From positions 476,957-540,956 of the forward strand of contig NZ_JAFIMU010000010.1 in assembly GCF_017302985.1 (NCBI RefSeq): a stretch of 64,000 nucleotides of DNA. Reading direction: 5' to 3'. The stretch's first letter is position 1. Each line of letters begins with the position of its first letter. The stretch is from Corallococcus macrosporus. GTDB taxonomy: Bacteria; Myxococcota; Myxococcia; Myxococcales; Myxococcaceae. Shown piece by piece: positions 52,992 to 60,384 of this stretch. The notes under the pieces are model-generated. The model worked only from the letters and a program-made list of their open reading frames with translations, did not search any database and had not been told where the DNA came from. A program made the position numbers and the translations under genes.

Positions 52992-53765
52992 ATGCCCCTC
53001 CATACCGGAACCCATGACTACGCCGACGGTGAGACCCTCTGTGAAGGGTACGTCGCCCATGAGTCCACCCACGACGGCCCGCGCCCCTGCGTGCTGATTG
53101 CCCATGCCTGGGATGGGCAGAACGCCATCATCCGCGCGATGGCTGAACGGTTCGCGGCCCAGGGTTACGTGGGCTTCGCCCTGGATGTGTATGGGAAGGG
53201 AGTCCGTGGCGACGTGACGGGAGACAACTCCCACCTCATGGGCCCCTTCCTGGAGGACCGGGCGCTGCTGCGCCGTCGCATGTGCGCGGCACTGGAGGCG
53301 GCGAGGCGCCATCCGCGTGTGGACCCCACGCGCATCGCGGTGCTGGGCTATTGCTTCGGAGGCCTCTGTGCACTCGACCTGGCTCGCGCGGCTCCGGAGG
53401 GCCTGCGCGGCGCCGTGAGCGTCCATGGAATGCTCCACGCGCCACGCCTGGGCCCCCAGCCGCCCATCTCCGCGAGCATCCTGCTGCTGCATGGCTGGGA
53501 GGATCCGACCGCGAAGCCCGACGCGGTGCTGGCCATCGCTCGGGAGCTGACGGACGCGGGCGCGGACTGGCAGCTCCAGGCCTACGGCCACGCGATGCAC
53601 GCCTTCACCTTTCCCGGCGCCAACCGTCCCGAAGTGGGCATCCAGCACCACCCGGTCGCGGCCGGCCGCGCGGACGCCGCCTTGCGAACGTTCCTGGCGC
53701 AGGTCCTGGATGAAGCGGCCCCTTCCAGAGGGCAAGCTGGAGGTTCGGAGCCGGGGCACGGATGA
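52992..53765 (+). CDS. Dienelactone hydrolase family protein
   Basis: 257 residues from ATG 52992. Alpha/beta hydrolase with a Cys nucleophile: VLGYCFGGLCALDLAR (nucleophile Cys near 120), acid Asp in LLLHGWEDPTAKPD, and His in YGHAMHAFTFP. This Cys-Asp-His triad is the signature of dienelactone hydrolases, which open lactone rings in aromatic degradation. The physiological substrate here is unknown. It is followed after 46 bp by a GlcD-type oxidase. Confidence 0.92.
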   Translation: MPLHTGTHDYADGETLCEGYVAHESTHDGPRPCVLIAHAWDGQNAIIRAMAERFAAQGYVGFALDVYGKGVRGDVTGDNSHLMGPFLEDRALLRRRMCAALEAARRHPRVDPTRIAVLGYCFGGLCALDLARAAPEGLRGAVSVHGMLHAPRLGPQPPISASILLLHGWEDPTAKPDAVLAIARELTDAGADWQLQAYGHAMHAFTFPGANRPEVGIQHHPVAAGRADAALRTFLAQVLDEAAPSRGQAGGSEPGHG

Positions 53766-53811
53766 CGGGTGGCCTGCCCGGCGTTCATGCTCCGGAGCCT
53801 GGGAGGCCTTC

Positions 53812-55182
53812 ATGACGGTCGACGTGGAGCGGGCGCTGGCGGAGGTGTTGCCGGCGGAGGCGGTCACCGCGGATCCGGACGTGCTCGCGGCGCACCGCAA
53901 CGACCAGGCGGAGTGGGCGCCCTCGGGCATGCCCAGGGTGCTCGTGCGGCCCGCGTCCACCGCCGAGGTCCAGGCCGTGCTGCGCGTGGCCACGGCACTG
54001 CGTGTGCCAGTGGTGCCTCGCGGGGCGGGCTCCGGCCTGTCGGGCGGCGCGAACGCGAGCGACGGCTGCATCGTCCTGTCGCTCATGCGCATGAACCGCA
54101 TCCTGGAGGTGGACCGTCGCGGCATGCTGGCGGTCGTGCAGCCCGGCGCGCTCAACGGCGCGGTGAAGGCCGCCGCCGCGGAACAGGGGCTCTGGTACGC
54201 GCCGGATCCCGCGAGCTGGGAGTTCTCCTCCATCGGCGGCAACCTGGCGACCAACGCGGGGGGCCTGTGCTGCGTGAAGTACGGCGTGACGGGCGACGCG
54301 GTGCTGGGCCTGGAGGCGGTGCTCGCGGACGGCACCGTGGTGCGCACCGGCGGACGGACGGTGAAGAACGTGGCGGGCTACGACCTGACGCGCCTCTTCG
54401 TCGGTTCCGAGGGCACGCTGGCCGTCCTCACCGAGGCCACGCTGCGGCTGCGGCCCCGGCCATCGAAGGCGACGACGCTGGTGGCCGCGTTCCCGACGCT
54501 CGTGAGCGCGGGCACGGCCGTCTGCGACATCATGGAGCGCACGCGCCCTTCCCTGCTGGAGCTGATGGACCGCACCACCGTGCGCGCCGTGGAGGCCTGG
54601 AAGCCCATGGGCCTGGACGTCGAAGCCGCGGCCCTGCTCCTGGCGCGCTCCGACGCCGGGGGCCCGCAGGGCGAAGAGGAGCTGGCGCTGATGGTCGCGT
54701 CCTGCGAGCGGGCCGGCGCGACCACCGTGATGAGCACCGCCGACGAGGTCGAAGGCGAGCTGCTCATGGGCGCCCGGCGCTTCGCATTTCCCGCGCTGGA
54801 GCAGCGCGGCGCCACGCTGCTGGACGACGTGGGCGTGCCCGTCGTGCGCATCCCGGAGCTGCTCGCGGAGGTGGAGCGCATCGCGGAGCGGCACGGGGTG
54901 CTCATCGGGACGTTCGGGCACGCGGGCGATGGGAACATGCACCCCACCGTCGTGTTCGACCGGAAGGACGCGGCGGCCCTGGCACGAGCGAAGGAGGCGT
55001 TCGACGACATCCTGCGCGCGGCGCTGGCCCTGGGCGGCACCATCACCGGCGAGCACGGCGTGGGGTCCCTCAAGCGCGGCTTCCTGGGCGCGCAGCTGGG
55101 CCCGGAGACGCTGCGCCTGCACCAGGCAATCAAGAGTGCACTCGACCCGCTGGGCCTGCTCAACCCCGGCAAGCTGCTGTGA
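53812..55182 (+). CDS. FAD-linked oxidase, GlcD/D-lactate dehydrogenase type
   Basis: 456 residues from ATG 53812 (GGGAGG 7 nt upstream). PCMH-type FAD domain (30-215): VVPRGAGSGLSGGANASDGCIVL, SIGGNLATNAGG (a central FAD-binding motif) and VAGYDLTRLFVGSEGTLAV. C-terminal FAD-oxidase domain with GTFGHAGDGNMHP (His for metal and substrate), TGEHGVGSLKR and DPLGLLNPGKLL at the end. It oxidises a 2-hydroxy acid such as glycolate or D-lactate. No GlcE/GlcF partners are present, so it resembles single-subunit D-lactate dehydrogenases. Confidence 0.93.
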   Translation: MTVDVERALAEVLPAEAVTADPDVLAAHRNDQAEWAPSGMPRVLVRPASTAEVQAVLRVATALRVPVVPRGAGSGLSGGANASDGCIVLSLMRMNRILEVDRRGMLAVVQPGALNGAVKAAAAEQGLWYAPDPASWEFSSIGGNLATNAGGLCCVKYGVTGDAVLGLEAVLADGTVVRTGGRTVKNVAGYDLTRLFVGSEGTLAVLTEATLRLRPRPSKATTLVAAFPTLVSAGTAVCDIMERTRPSLLELMDRTTVRAVEAWKPMGLDVEAAALLLARSDAGGPQGEEELALMVASCERAGATTVMSTADEVEGELLMGARRFAFPALEQRGATLLDDVGVPVVRIPELLAEVERIAERHGVLIGTFGHAGDGNMHPTVVFDRKDAAALARAKEAFDDILRAALALGGTITGEHGVGSLKRGFLGAQLGPETLRLHQAIKSALDPLGLLNPGKLL

Positions 55183-55305
55183 TTCCAGAGGTTTGGCGGG
55201 GCTGCTCGGAAAAATAAATCCGGTGTCGATCCGGCGGAGGCGCGTTCGTCGCGTGGATGAAGGCGACGTTCACCTCATCCCTTTCCTTCCGTCTGGAGAC
55301 ACACC

Positions 55306-55716
55306 ATGGGCACCAAGATCTTCGTCAACCTCCCCGTCGAATCGCTGGACCGCGCGGTCGGGTTCTTCACGAAGCTGGGCTACTCGTTCAACCCCCAGTT
55401 CACCGACGCCAACGCCACCTGCATGGTCATCAGCGAGGACATCTACGTGATGCTGCTGGTGAAGCCCTTCTTCAAGACGTTCACCCAGAAGGAGGTCGCG
55501 GACGCCACGAAGACGACCGAGGTCCTCATCGCCCTGTCCCAGGAGAACCGCGCCGCCGTGGACGCGCTGATGGAGAAGGCGCTGGCGGCGGGCGCGAAGG
55601 AGACCAAGGACAAGACGGACATGGGCTTCATGTACCAGCGCAGCTTCTCCGACCTGGACGGCCACCAGTGGGAGCCGTTCTGGATGGACCCGGCCGCCGC
55701 CCAGCCGCAGCAGTGA
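55306..55716 (+). CDS. VOC-superfamily (glyoxalase-like) protein
   Basis: 136 residues. Two beta-alpha-beta-beta-beta modules typical of the vicinal oxygen chelate fold: VNLPVESLDRAVGFFTKLGYSF (7-28) and MYQRSFSDLDGHQWEPFWMD (109-128). The Asp-x-x-Gly-His-x-W-Glu segment supplies the Glu metal ligand. Similar proteins are annotated as extradiol-dioxygenase-like or lactoylglutathione-lyase-like; the substrate is unknown. It follows the GlcD-type gene by 123 bp. Confidence 0.9.
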   Translation: MGTKIFVNLPVESLDRAVGFFTKLGYSFNPQFTDANATCMVISEDIYVMLLVKPFFKTFTQKEVADATKTTEVLIALSQENRAAVDALMEKALAAGAKETKDKTDMGFMYQRSFSDLDGHQWEPFWMDPAAAQPQQ

Positions 55717-55717
55717 T

Positions 55718-56176
55718 TCAGAGGGGGCGCTTCATGCCCTCGTGGCTCGCCACGAAGCCCAGCCGCGCGTAGAAGCGGTGGGCCTCGTGGCGGCGCTTGT
55801 CCGTCGTGAGCTGCATCAAGCCGCAGCCCCGGGCCCGGGCGCGCTCCATCGCGTCCACCATCAGCGCCTCACCGATGCGCTGCCCTCGCAGGTCCGCGCG
55901 CACGCGCACCGCCTCCACCAGCGCCCGCCGCATCCCGCCCCGGCTCAGGCCCGGGATGTACGTGAGCTGAAGCGTGGCGATGATCTGCCCCTCCTGTTCG
56001 CCCACGATGAGCTCGTTGTTCGGGTCCGCGTGGATTTCATCGAACGCGGCGCGCACGGCGGGGACGACCTCCTCCGTGTAGCCGGTGCGTGACTGCGCGA
56101 TGGCGTCGTCCGCGAGCAGCGTGAGGATGGCGGGCAGGTCCGTGGCCTTGGCGATGCGGAAGGTGATGGGGGGCAT
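55718..56176 (-). CDS. GNAT-family N-acetyltransferase
   Basis: 152 residues. The GNAT core: FRIAKATDLPAILTLL at the N-terminus, LIVGEQEGQIIATLQLTYIPG, then the acetyl-CoA motif VRADLRGQRIGEALM (RxxGxG/A type) and LMQLTTDKRRHEAHRFYARLGF near 126-147. The substrate cannot be told from sequence. It is divergent over 100 bp from the 416-residue unknown protein, and its stop is 2 bp from the VOC gene stop. Confidence 0.92.
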   Translation of the reverse strand: MPPITFRIAKATDLPAILTLLADDAIAQSRTGYTEEVVPAVRAAFDEIHADPNNELIVGEQEGQIIATLQLTYIPGLSRGGMRRALVEAVRVRADLRGQRIGEALMVDAMERARARGCGLMQLTTDKRRHEAHRFYARLGFVASHEGMKRPL

Positions 56177-56276
56177 GCGAGGAGTCTAGCCGTCTTCACA
56201 ATCGATGGCCGTCCCGCGTCCTGGAGCCAACGCCTGTTGGAGCGGGCGCTCAAAGCTCCAGAGGGAGAGGTCTTCG

Positions 56277-57527
56277 ATGAGCCTGGTGAAGCAGCAGGGC
56301 ATCCTGAGCCCGGACACGCGGTGCGAGAGGGACTCGGACGTCATCATGACGGCGGCGATCCTCGGGTGGGCGTGGAGCCGCCTGACGAACGCCGACGTGA
56401 ACAAGCGGCACGCGCGCATCGACTTCGAGGTGCAGGACGCCCAGAAGCTGAACGAGAAGGAGCTGCGCGAGCAGACGGAGAACGTCGCGCTCCACATCTC
56501 CACCATCGAGAAGCTCAACCAACTGCTGCACGCCACGGGGCTCAAGCCCGAGCAGAAGGTGGAGCTGGGCACGACGCCCATCTGGACGACGGGCGGCCGC
56601 ATCTCCGGAGGCACCGGCGACAAGAACCCCGCGGACGCCTACCGCTACAACCCGCCGCTGCCGGAGGGACTCGCCGCCCGGCTGTTCGAGCTGGCCACCA
56701 ACCCGGCCACCGCGGGCCAGCTGGGCTACCAGGGACGCGGCGCGTACACGGGCTTCATCGACGGCCGGACGGATGGGCAGACCGGGCTGATGAGCACCTT
56801 CCAGCACACCGTGCCTTTCGACGACGCGTACGGGCGGCGGTGGCATCCGCCGGAGGCGCCGCCGGACAAGACCTGGGGGATGATCCTCACCACGGACATG
56901 CAGGACCACGTGGACCCGGACGAGAAGAAGCAGGGCCTCAAGCAGTGGGGCATGCACTTCGAGGGCCCGACGCCCCAGCGCAACCGCGACATCTGCGCGT
57001 ACACGCACGGGATGATCCAGGCCATCTACGACGTGCACGTCCACCAGCTGGCCAACGACACCAGCCCGAACAAGAAGACGCCCTACAACCCGGGCACGCC
57101 GTATGAGATCGCGGTGGGCAAGCAGACCACGAAGCTGGCCTCCTGCTTCCCGTGCAGCATCTTCATGGAGGCCACCGGCCACGCGGCGTCCTCGACGCAC
57201 CTGGGCCGCGGCGAGTCCTGGAGCCCCCTGTACCCGCCCGCCAATCCCACCACCACGCAGCACAAGGCGTGGCAGGCGTGCAACGCGCAGTGGCAGGCCT
57301 ACTGCAAGTCCATCATCGACGCCGGGCTCCAGTGCCTGAAGAAGGCCCCGGCCCAGGTAAACGCGGACTGGACCGCCAGCGTGGCGGCGCTCGACCTCTA
57401 CCTCAACGGTCCGCGCGGCGTGAACAAGACGCCGGCCACCGCGGCCCTGGGCTACGCCAACCTCATCCTCGACGCCGTGACGGTCCACGACAGCGAGGTG
57501 AAGCGCGTCAACCGGACCCTCAAGTAG
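56277..57527 (+). CDS. Protein of unknown function, 416 residues
   Basis: Starts at ATG 56277 (GAGGGAGAGG about 7 nt upstream). No signal peptide or membrane span. A helical region covers about 45-100 (DFEVQDAQKLNEKELREQ), then a Gly- and Asp-rich mixed region 120-260, then CAYTHGMIQAIYDVHVHQL near 241-259 and KLASCFPCSIFMEATGHAASSTHLGRGESW near 283-312, with a CxxC pair and several His, suggesting a metal site. SCFPC matches one half of a deaminase zinc site but no HxE half is seen. A terminator follows at 57552. I do not recognise the family. Confidence 0.75.
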   Translation: MSLVKQQGILSPDTRCERDSDVIMTAAILGWAWSRLTNADVNKRHARIDFEVQDAQKLNEKELREQTENVALHISTIEKLNQLLHATGLKPEQKVELGTTPIWTTGGRISGGTGDKNPADAYRYNPPLPEGLAARLFELATNPATAGQLGYQGRGAYTGFIDGRTDGQTGLMSTFQHTVPFDDAYGRRWHPPEAPPDKTWGMILTTDMQDHVDPDEKKQGLKQWGMHFEGPTPQRNRDICAYTHGMIQAIYDVHVHQLANDTSPNKKTPYNPGTPYEIAVGKQTTKLASCFPCSIFMEATGHAASSTHLGRGESWSPLYPPANPTTTQHKAWQACNAQWQAYCKSIIDAGLQCLKKAPAQVNADWTASVAALDLYLNGPRGVNKTPATAALGYANLILDAVTVHDSEVKRVNRTLK

Positions 57528-57551
57528 CGGCCTGGCGCCGGTGACTCTGGA

Positions 57552-57593
57552 AGGCCTCACGGGCACGCCGCTCGTGGGGCCTCTTTTATTTTC
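57552..57593 (+). terminator. Intrinsic terminator
   Basis: AGGCCTCACG (57552-57561) pairs with CGTGGGGCCT (57573-57582) with one wobble, loop of 11 nt, followed by CTTTTATTTT. It lies 24 bp after the stop of the 416-residue protein gene. Confidence 0.85.
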
Positions 57594-57633
57594 AGGGGAA
57601 TCACAGCCGCGGTTCCCGCGCCGTCCTCGCGGC

Positions 57634-58371
57634 ATGATCCGAACGCACATCTTGAAGGCTTGTGAAGCGCGGGACTCCGCGCTGTTCGACGTCGCACTGC
57701 TCGCGGAGCGCCTGACACGGGCCCCGCGCGGACAGGGCCCGCTGGAAGGCGACGCCCTCTTCGCGTCGCTGCGGGAGCGGCTGCCGGAGGGCCCCAACCG
57801 CGTGCTGGCCTTCGGGGTGGCGCTGCGGACCGCGACCGAGGACTCCGGACACCCTGGCGTCGCGGAGCTGCCGCTGGCGCAGCTCGCCCGCGAGCTGGGG
57901 CTGACGGCCACCCAGACGCGCGACATGCGCCGGGGCCTCGCGGACGGCATCTCTCCGCTGGTGCTGGCGGCGGAGCCCACCTCCCTCCTGCACGCGCGGG
58001 TGCTGGAGGCCGTGCTGCTGACGGCGGGGCTGGAGGTCCACCTCACCGAAGCGGAGGTGACCGCGCTGGAGCGGGCGACGGAGGACGTGGATCAATTGAA
58101 GGAGCTGGCCGGGCAGTTGCTGTGCCGGAACGCCTTTGGCTCACGGGTGGCCTGGCCGCTGGAGGCCCTGCGCCAGCAGTTGACCGCGCTCGCGCTGGCG
58201 CCCGCGACGCTCGCGCACCGCCAGGAGGCCTGGCGTCTGGCGGTGCGCTTCTCCCATGCCCTCGGTCAGGACCTAGCCCAGCAGCTGGTGCTCGACCTGA
58301 TGCGGGAGCTGCTCCACGTCGAGGCGATGGAGTGCCCCCGCCCTACCGCTCCCGCATCCTCGCGTACCTGA
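57634..58371 (+). CDS. Helical protein of unknown function, 245 residues
   Basis: From ATG 57634 (no clear ribosome site). The sequence is almost wholly alpha-helical and acidic-amphipathic, without signal peptide or membrane segment. LARELGLTATQTRDMRRGLADG near 85-106 looks helix-turn-helix-like. It resembles TerB-like or heat-repeat-type helical proteins only in composition. Its 3' end overlaps the convergent binding-protein gene by 29 nt. Confidence 0.65.
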   Translation: MIRTHILKACEARDSALFDVALLAERLTRAPRGQGPLEGDALFASLRERLPEGPNRVLAFGVALRTATEDSGHPGVAELPLAQLARELGLTATQTRDMRRGLADGISPLVLAAEPTSLLHARVLEAVLLTAGLEVHLTEAEVTALERATEDVDQLKELAGQLLCRNAFGSRVAWPLEALRQQLTALALAPATLAHRQEAWRLAVRFSHALGQDLAQQLVLDLMRELLHVEAMECPRPTAPASSRT

Positions 58372-59323
58372 GGATGTGCATGGGCGGGTACAGCCCCAGC
58401 GCGTGCGCCGCCGGCATGTTCACCTCGAAGGAGAAGCGCGACAGCGCTTCAATGGGAATCTCCGAGGGCGGCCGGCGGTCCCGGAGGATCTGCGCGGCCT
58501 TGAAGCCCGCGAGTCCTCCCACGTTGTAGAAGGGCGCCACCAGCCCCATCATGCCGCCCGCTTCCAGCTGCACCTCGATGGCGCAGAAGGTCGGCAGTCC
58601 GAGCCGCAGCGCTTCGCTCATCAAGAGCTCGCTGTGCGGCGCGAAGAAGTTCACCGGCGGCAGGTACACCAGGTCCGGCCGCCGGGCCGCCAGCCGCTGC
58701 ATCATCGTGGGCAGCCTCGCCGCGTCCGGCTTTCCATCCGGGCCCAGCGGATCCACGGCCACCAGCTCGATGCCGGCCTGGGCGGTGAGCTGCGACAGCC
58801 GGTCGAACATGGTGCGCTGGGACAGCTCGGCCGGGTTGTACGCGATGCCCAGCCGCTTCAGCGGCATGAAGGACTGCATGGCCTTGAGCTGGACTGGCAG
58901 CGAGGCCACGTGGATGGCGCCCGTCAGGTTGCGCCCGGAGCTCTCCAGCCGCTCCACCAGGCCGGCGCTGACCGGATCCGACACCATCGCGAAGACGACC
59001 GGGATGTCGGTGATGCGCGGGGGCGCGTCCGTCTCTCCCAGCTGGCCCACCAGCCCCTGCGTCACCAGCGTGCTCTGCGCATAGACGAGGTCCGGGCGCT
59101 TCGTGCGGATCTCCTGGACGATGGCGGGCAGCTTGCTGGCGTCTCCCTCGATGTTGCGGACCGTGAAGGCCACCTCCAGCCCGGCGCTGTGCAGGTAGTC
59201 CTTGAAGCCCTGGTCCGTCTCCGCGCCGGAGCGGTGCAGCACCATGAAGACGCGGTACGGCGCGGCGGAGGCGGAGGCCGCCGCCAGCACCACCAGCGCC
59301 GCGAGGAGCGCCGGACGGCTCAT
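58343..59323 (-). CDS. ABC-type periplasmic binding protein (ABC_sub_bind, TrpX/NMT1-like)
   Basis: 326 residues with signal peptide 1-21. The two-lobed fold of the YtrF/TrpX-type ABC_sub_bind family is suggested by PYRVFMVLHRSGAETDQGFKDYL, VQEIRTKRPDLVYAQSTLVTQG, VVFAMVSDPVSAGLVE, RNLTGAIHVA and LGIAYNPAELSQ. There is no ABC permease or ATPase gene next to it. Instead it overlaps the ATP-grasp gene by 4 nt (ATGA). In this setting it may sense or deliver a ligand rather than feed an ABC importer. Confidence 0.88.
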   Translation of the reverse strand: MSRPALLAALVVLAAASASAAPYRVFMVLHRSGAETDQGFKDYLHSAGLEVAFTVRNIEGDASKLPAIVQEIRTKRPDLVYAQSTLVTQGLVGQLGETDAPPRITDIPVVFAMVSDPVSAGLVERLESSGRNLTGAIHVASLPVQLKAMQSFMPLKRLGIAYNPAELSQRTMFDRLSQLTAQAGIELVAVDPLGPDGKPDAARLPTMMQRLAARRPDLVYLPPVNFFAPHSELLMSEALRLGLPTFCAIEVQLEAGGMMGLVAPFYNVGGLAGFKAAQILRDRRPPSEIPIEALSRFSFEVNMPAAHALGLYPPMHILRYARMRER

Positions 59324-60384
59324 CGTCCAGACTCCCGCGCGGTCCGCTCGGACGCGGCGCTCCACAGCCCGCGCTGCCGGTCCAGGCTGTGACGGACGAT
59401 GTGCTCGATGACGTCCGCCTGGGTGAAGCCCGCCTGCCGCGCGGTGAACATGATGGCCGCGTGGCTGCCCAGGTTGCAGCCGATGTTGAACTCCAGCAGG
59501 AACACCTCGCCGGTGTCGCGGTGCAGGCGGAAGTCGACGCGCAGGTAGTCGAACTCCATCACCGCGGCGCACAGCTTCAGCGCATGCCCTCGCAGCTGCT
59601 CCGCCAGCGGTCCCGGCGGCACGAGCTTGCGCTCACGGCCTCCGTCCAGCAGCCGCTTCTGCCGGTGGGTGACGATGCCGTGCGGCAGCGCGGACTTCTC
59701 CTCCGCGACGCCCAGCACCCGGGGCTCCGGCCCGCCGAGCACCGGCACCGTGAGGTCCAGACCGGGGATGAGGGCCTCCACGATGCAGGCCTGGCCCAGC
59801 TCCTGGAAGTAGCGCAGGCGCGCGTGCAGCCCGGCCTCCGTCTCCTGGATGCTGTCCTCGGTGATGCCCACGGACGCGGCGCCGAAGCGCGGCTTCACGA
59901 ACCAGGGGCCGGGGAAGTCCGGCGCGGAGGGCAGCGGTCCCTCGGCCGGGCAGATGATCCACGGGGCCGTCGGGATGCCCAGGGCCCGCGCCGTCAGCTT
60001 GGTGAGGTGCTTGTCCTCCGCCAGCGCGCGGATGTTGGGCGGCGCGCCGAGGTAAGGCACCTCCAGCCACTCGCAGAACGCCGACGTGAAGACCTCCGAG
60101 CTGCGGAACGGCGCGCGGTTGAGCAGCGTGAAGACGTAGTTGGGCTCGCTGCGCAGGTGGACCAGGTCCTCCAGCGCGCGGCAGGGCGAGCACCGCAGCC
60201 CCAGGTCCGCCAGCACGTGGAACAGCTCGTGGTTGTAGCGCGGGAGCACGCCATGCTCCGGGTGCAGGCCGGGCCACGGCGCACCGGGCTCCGGCGCGTA
60301 CTGCGCCAGGAACAGCACGTCCAGGCGCTCGCGCTGCAAGGGGGTCAGCTTCAGCAGGTCTCTTGAGATTGGCTTCTGGGTCAT
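59320..60384 (-). CDS. ATP-grasp ligase, D-Ala-D-Ala ligase-like
   Basis: 354 residues. ATP-grasp fold: the pre-ATP region LPRYNHELFHVLADLG, EDKHLTKLTARALGIPTAPW (the central lid entry), FVKPRFGAASVGITEDSI (ATP lysine and Gly-rich loop), and DFRLHRDTGEVFLLEFNIGCNLGSHAAI (metal Glu and Asn, family pattern ExN). It probably forms an amide or ester bond between a carboxylate and an amine with ATP. It is too different from Ddl for a cell-wall role to be assumed. ATG overlaps the stop of the MFS gene (ATGA). No signal peptide, so the enzyme is cytoplasmic. Confidence 0.87.
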   Translation of the reverse strand: MTQKPISRDLLKLTPLQRERLDVLFLAQYAPEPGAPWPGLHPEHGVLPRYNHELFHVLADLGLRCSPCRALEDLVHLRSEPNYVFTLLNRAPFRSSEVFTSAFCEWLEVPYLGAPPNIRALAEDKHLTKLTARALGIPTAPWIICPAEGPLPSAPDFPGPWFVKPRFGAASVGITEDSIQETEAGLHARLRYFQELGQACIVEALIPGLDLTVPVLGGPEPRVLGVAEEKSALPHGIVTHRQKRLLDGGRERKLVPPGPLAEQLRGHALKLCAAVMEFDYLRVDFRLHRDTGEVFLLEFNIGCNLGSHAAIMFTARQAGFTQADVIEHIVRHSLDRQRGLWSAASERTARESGR

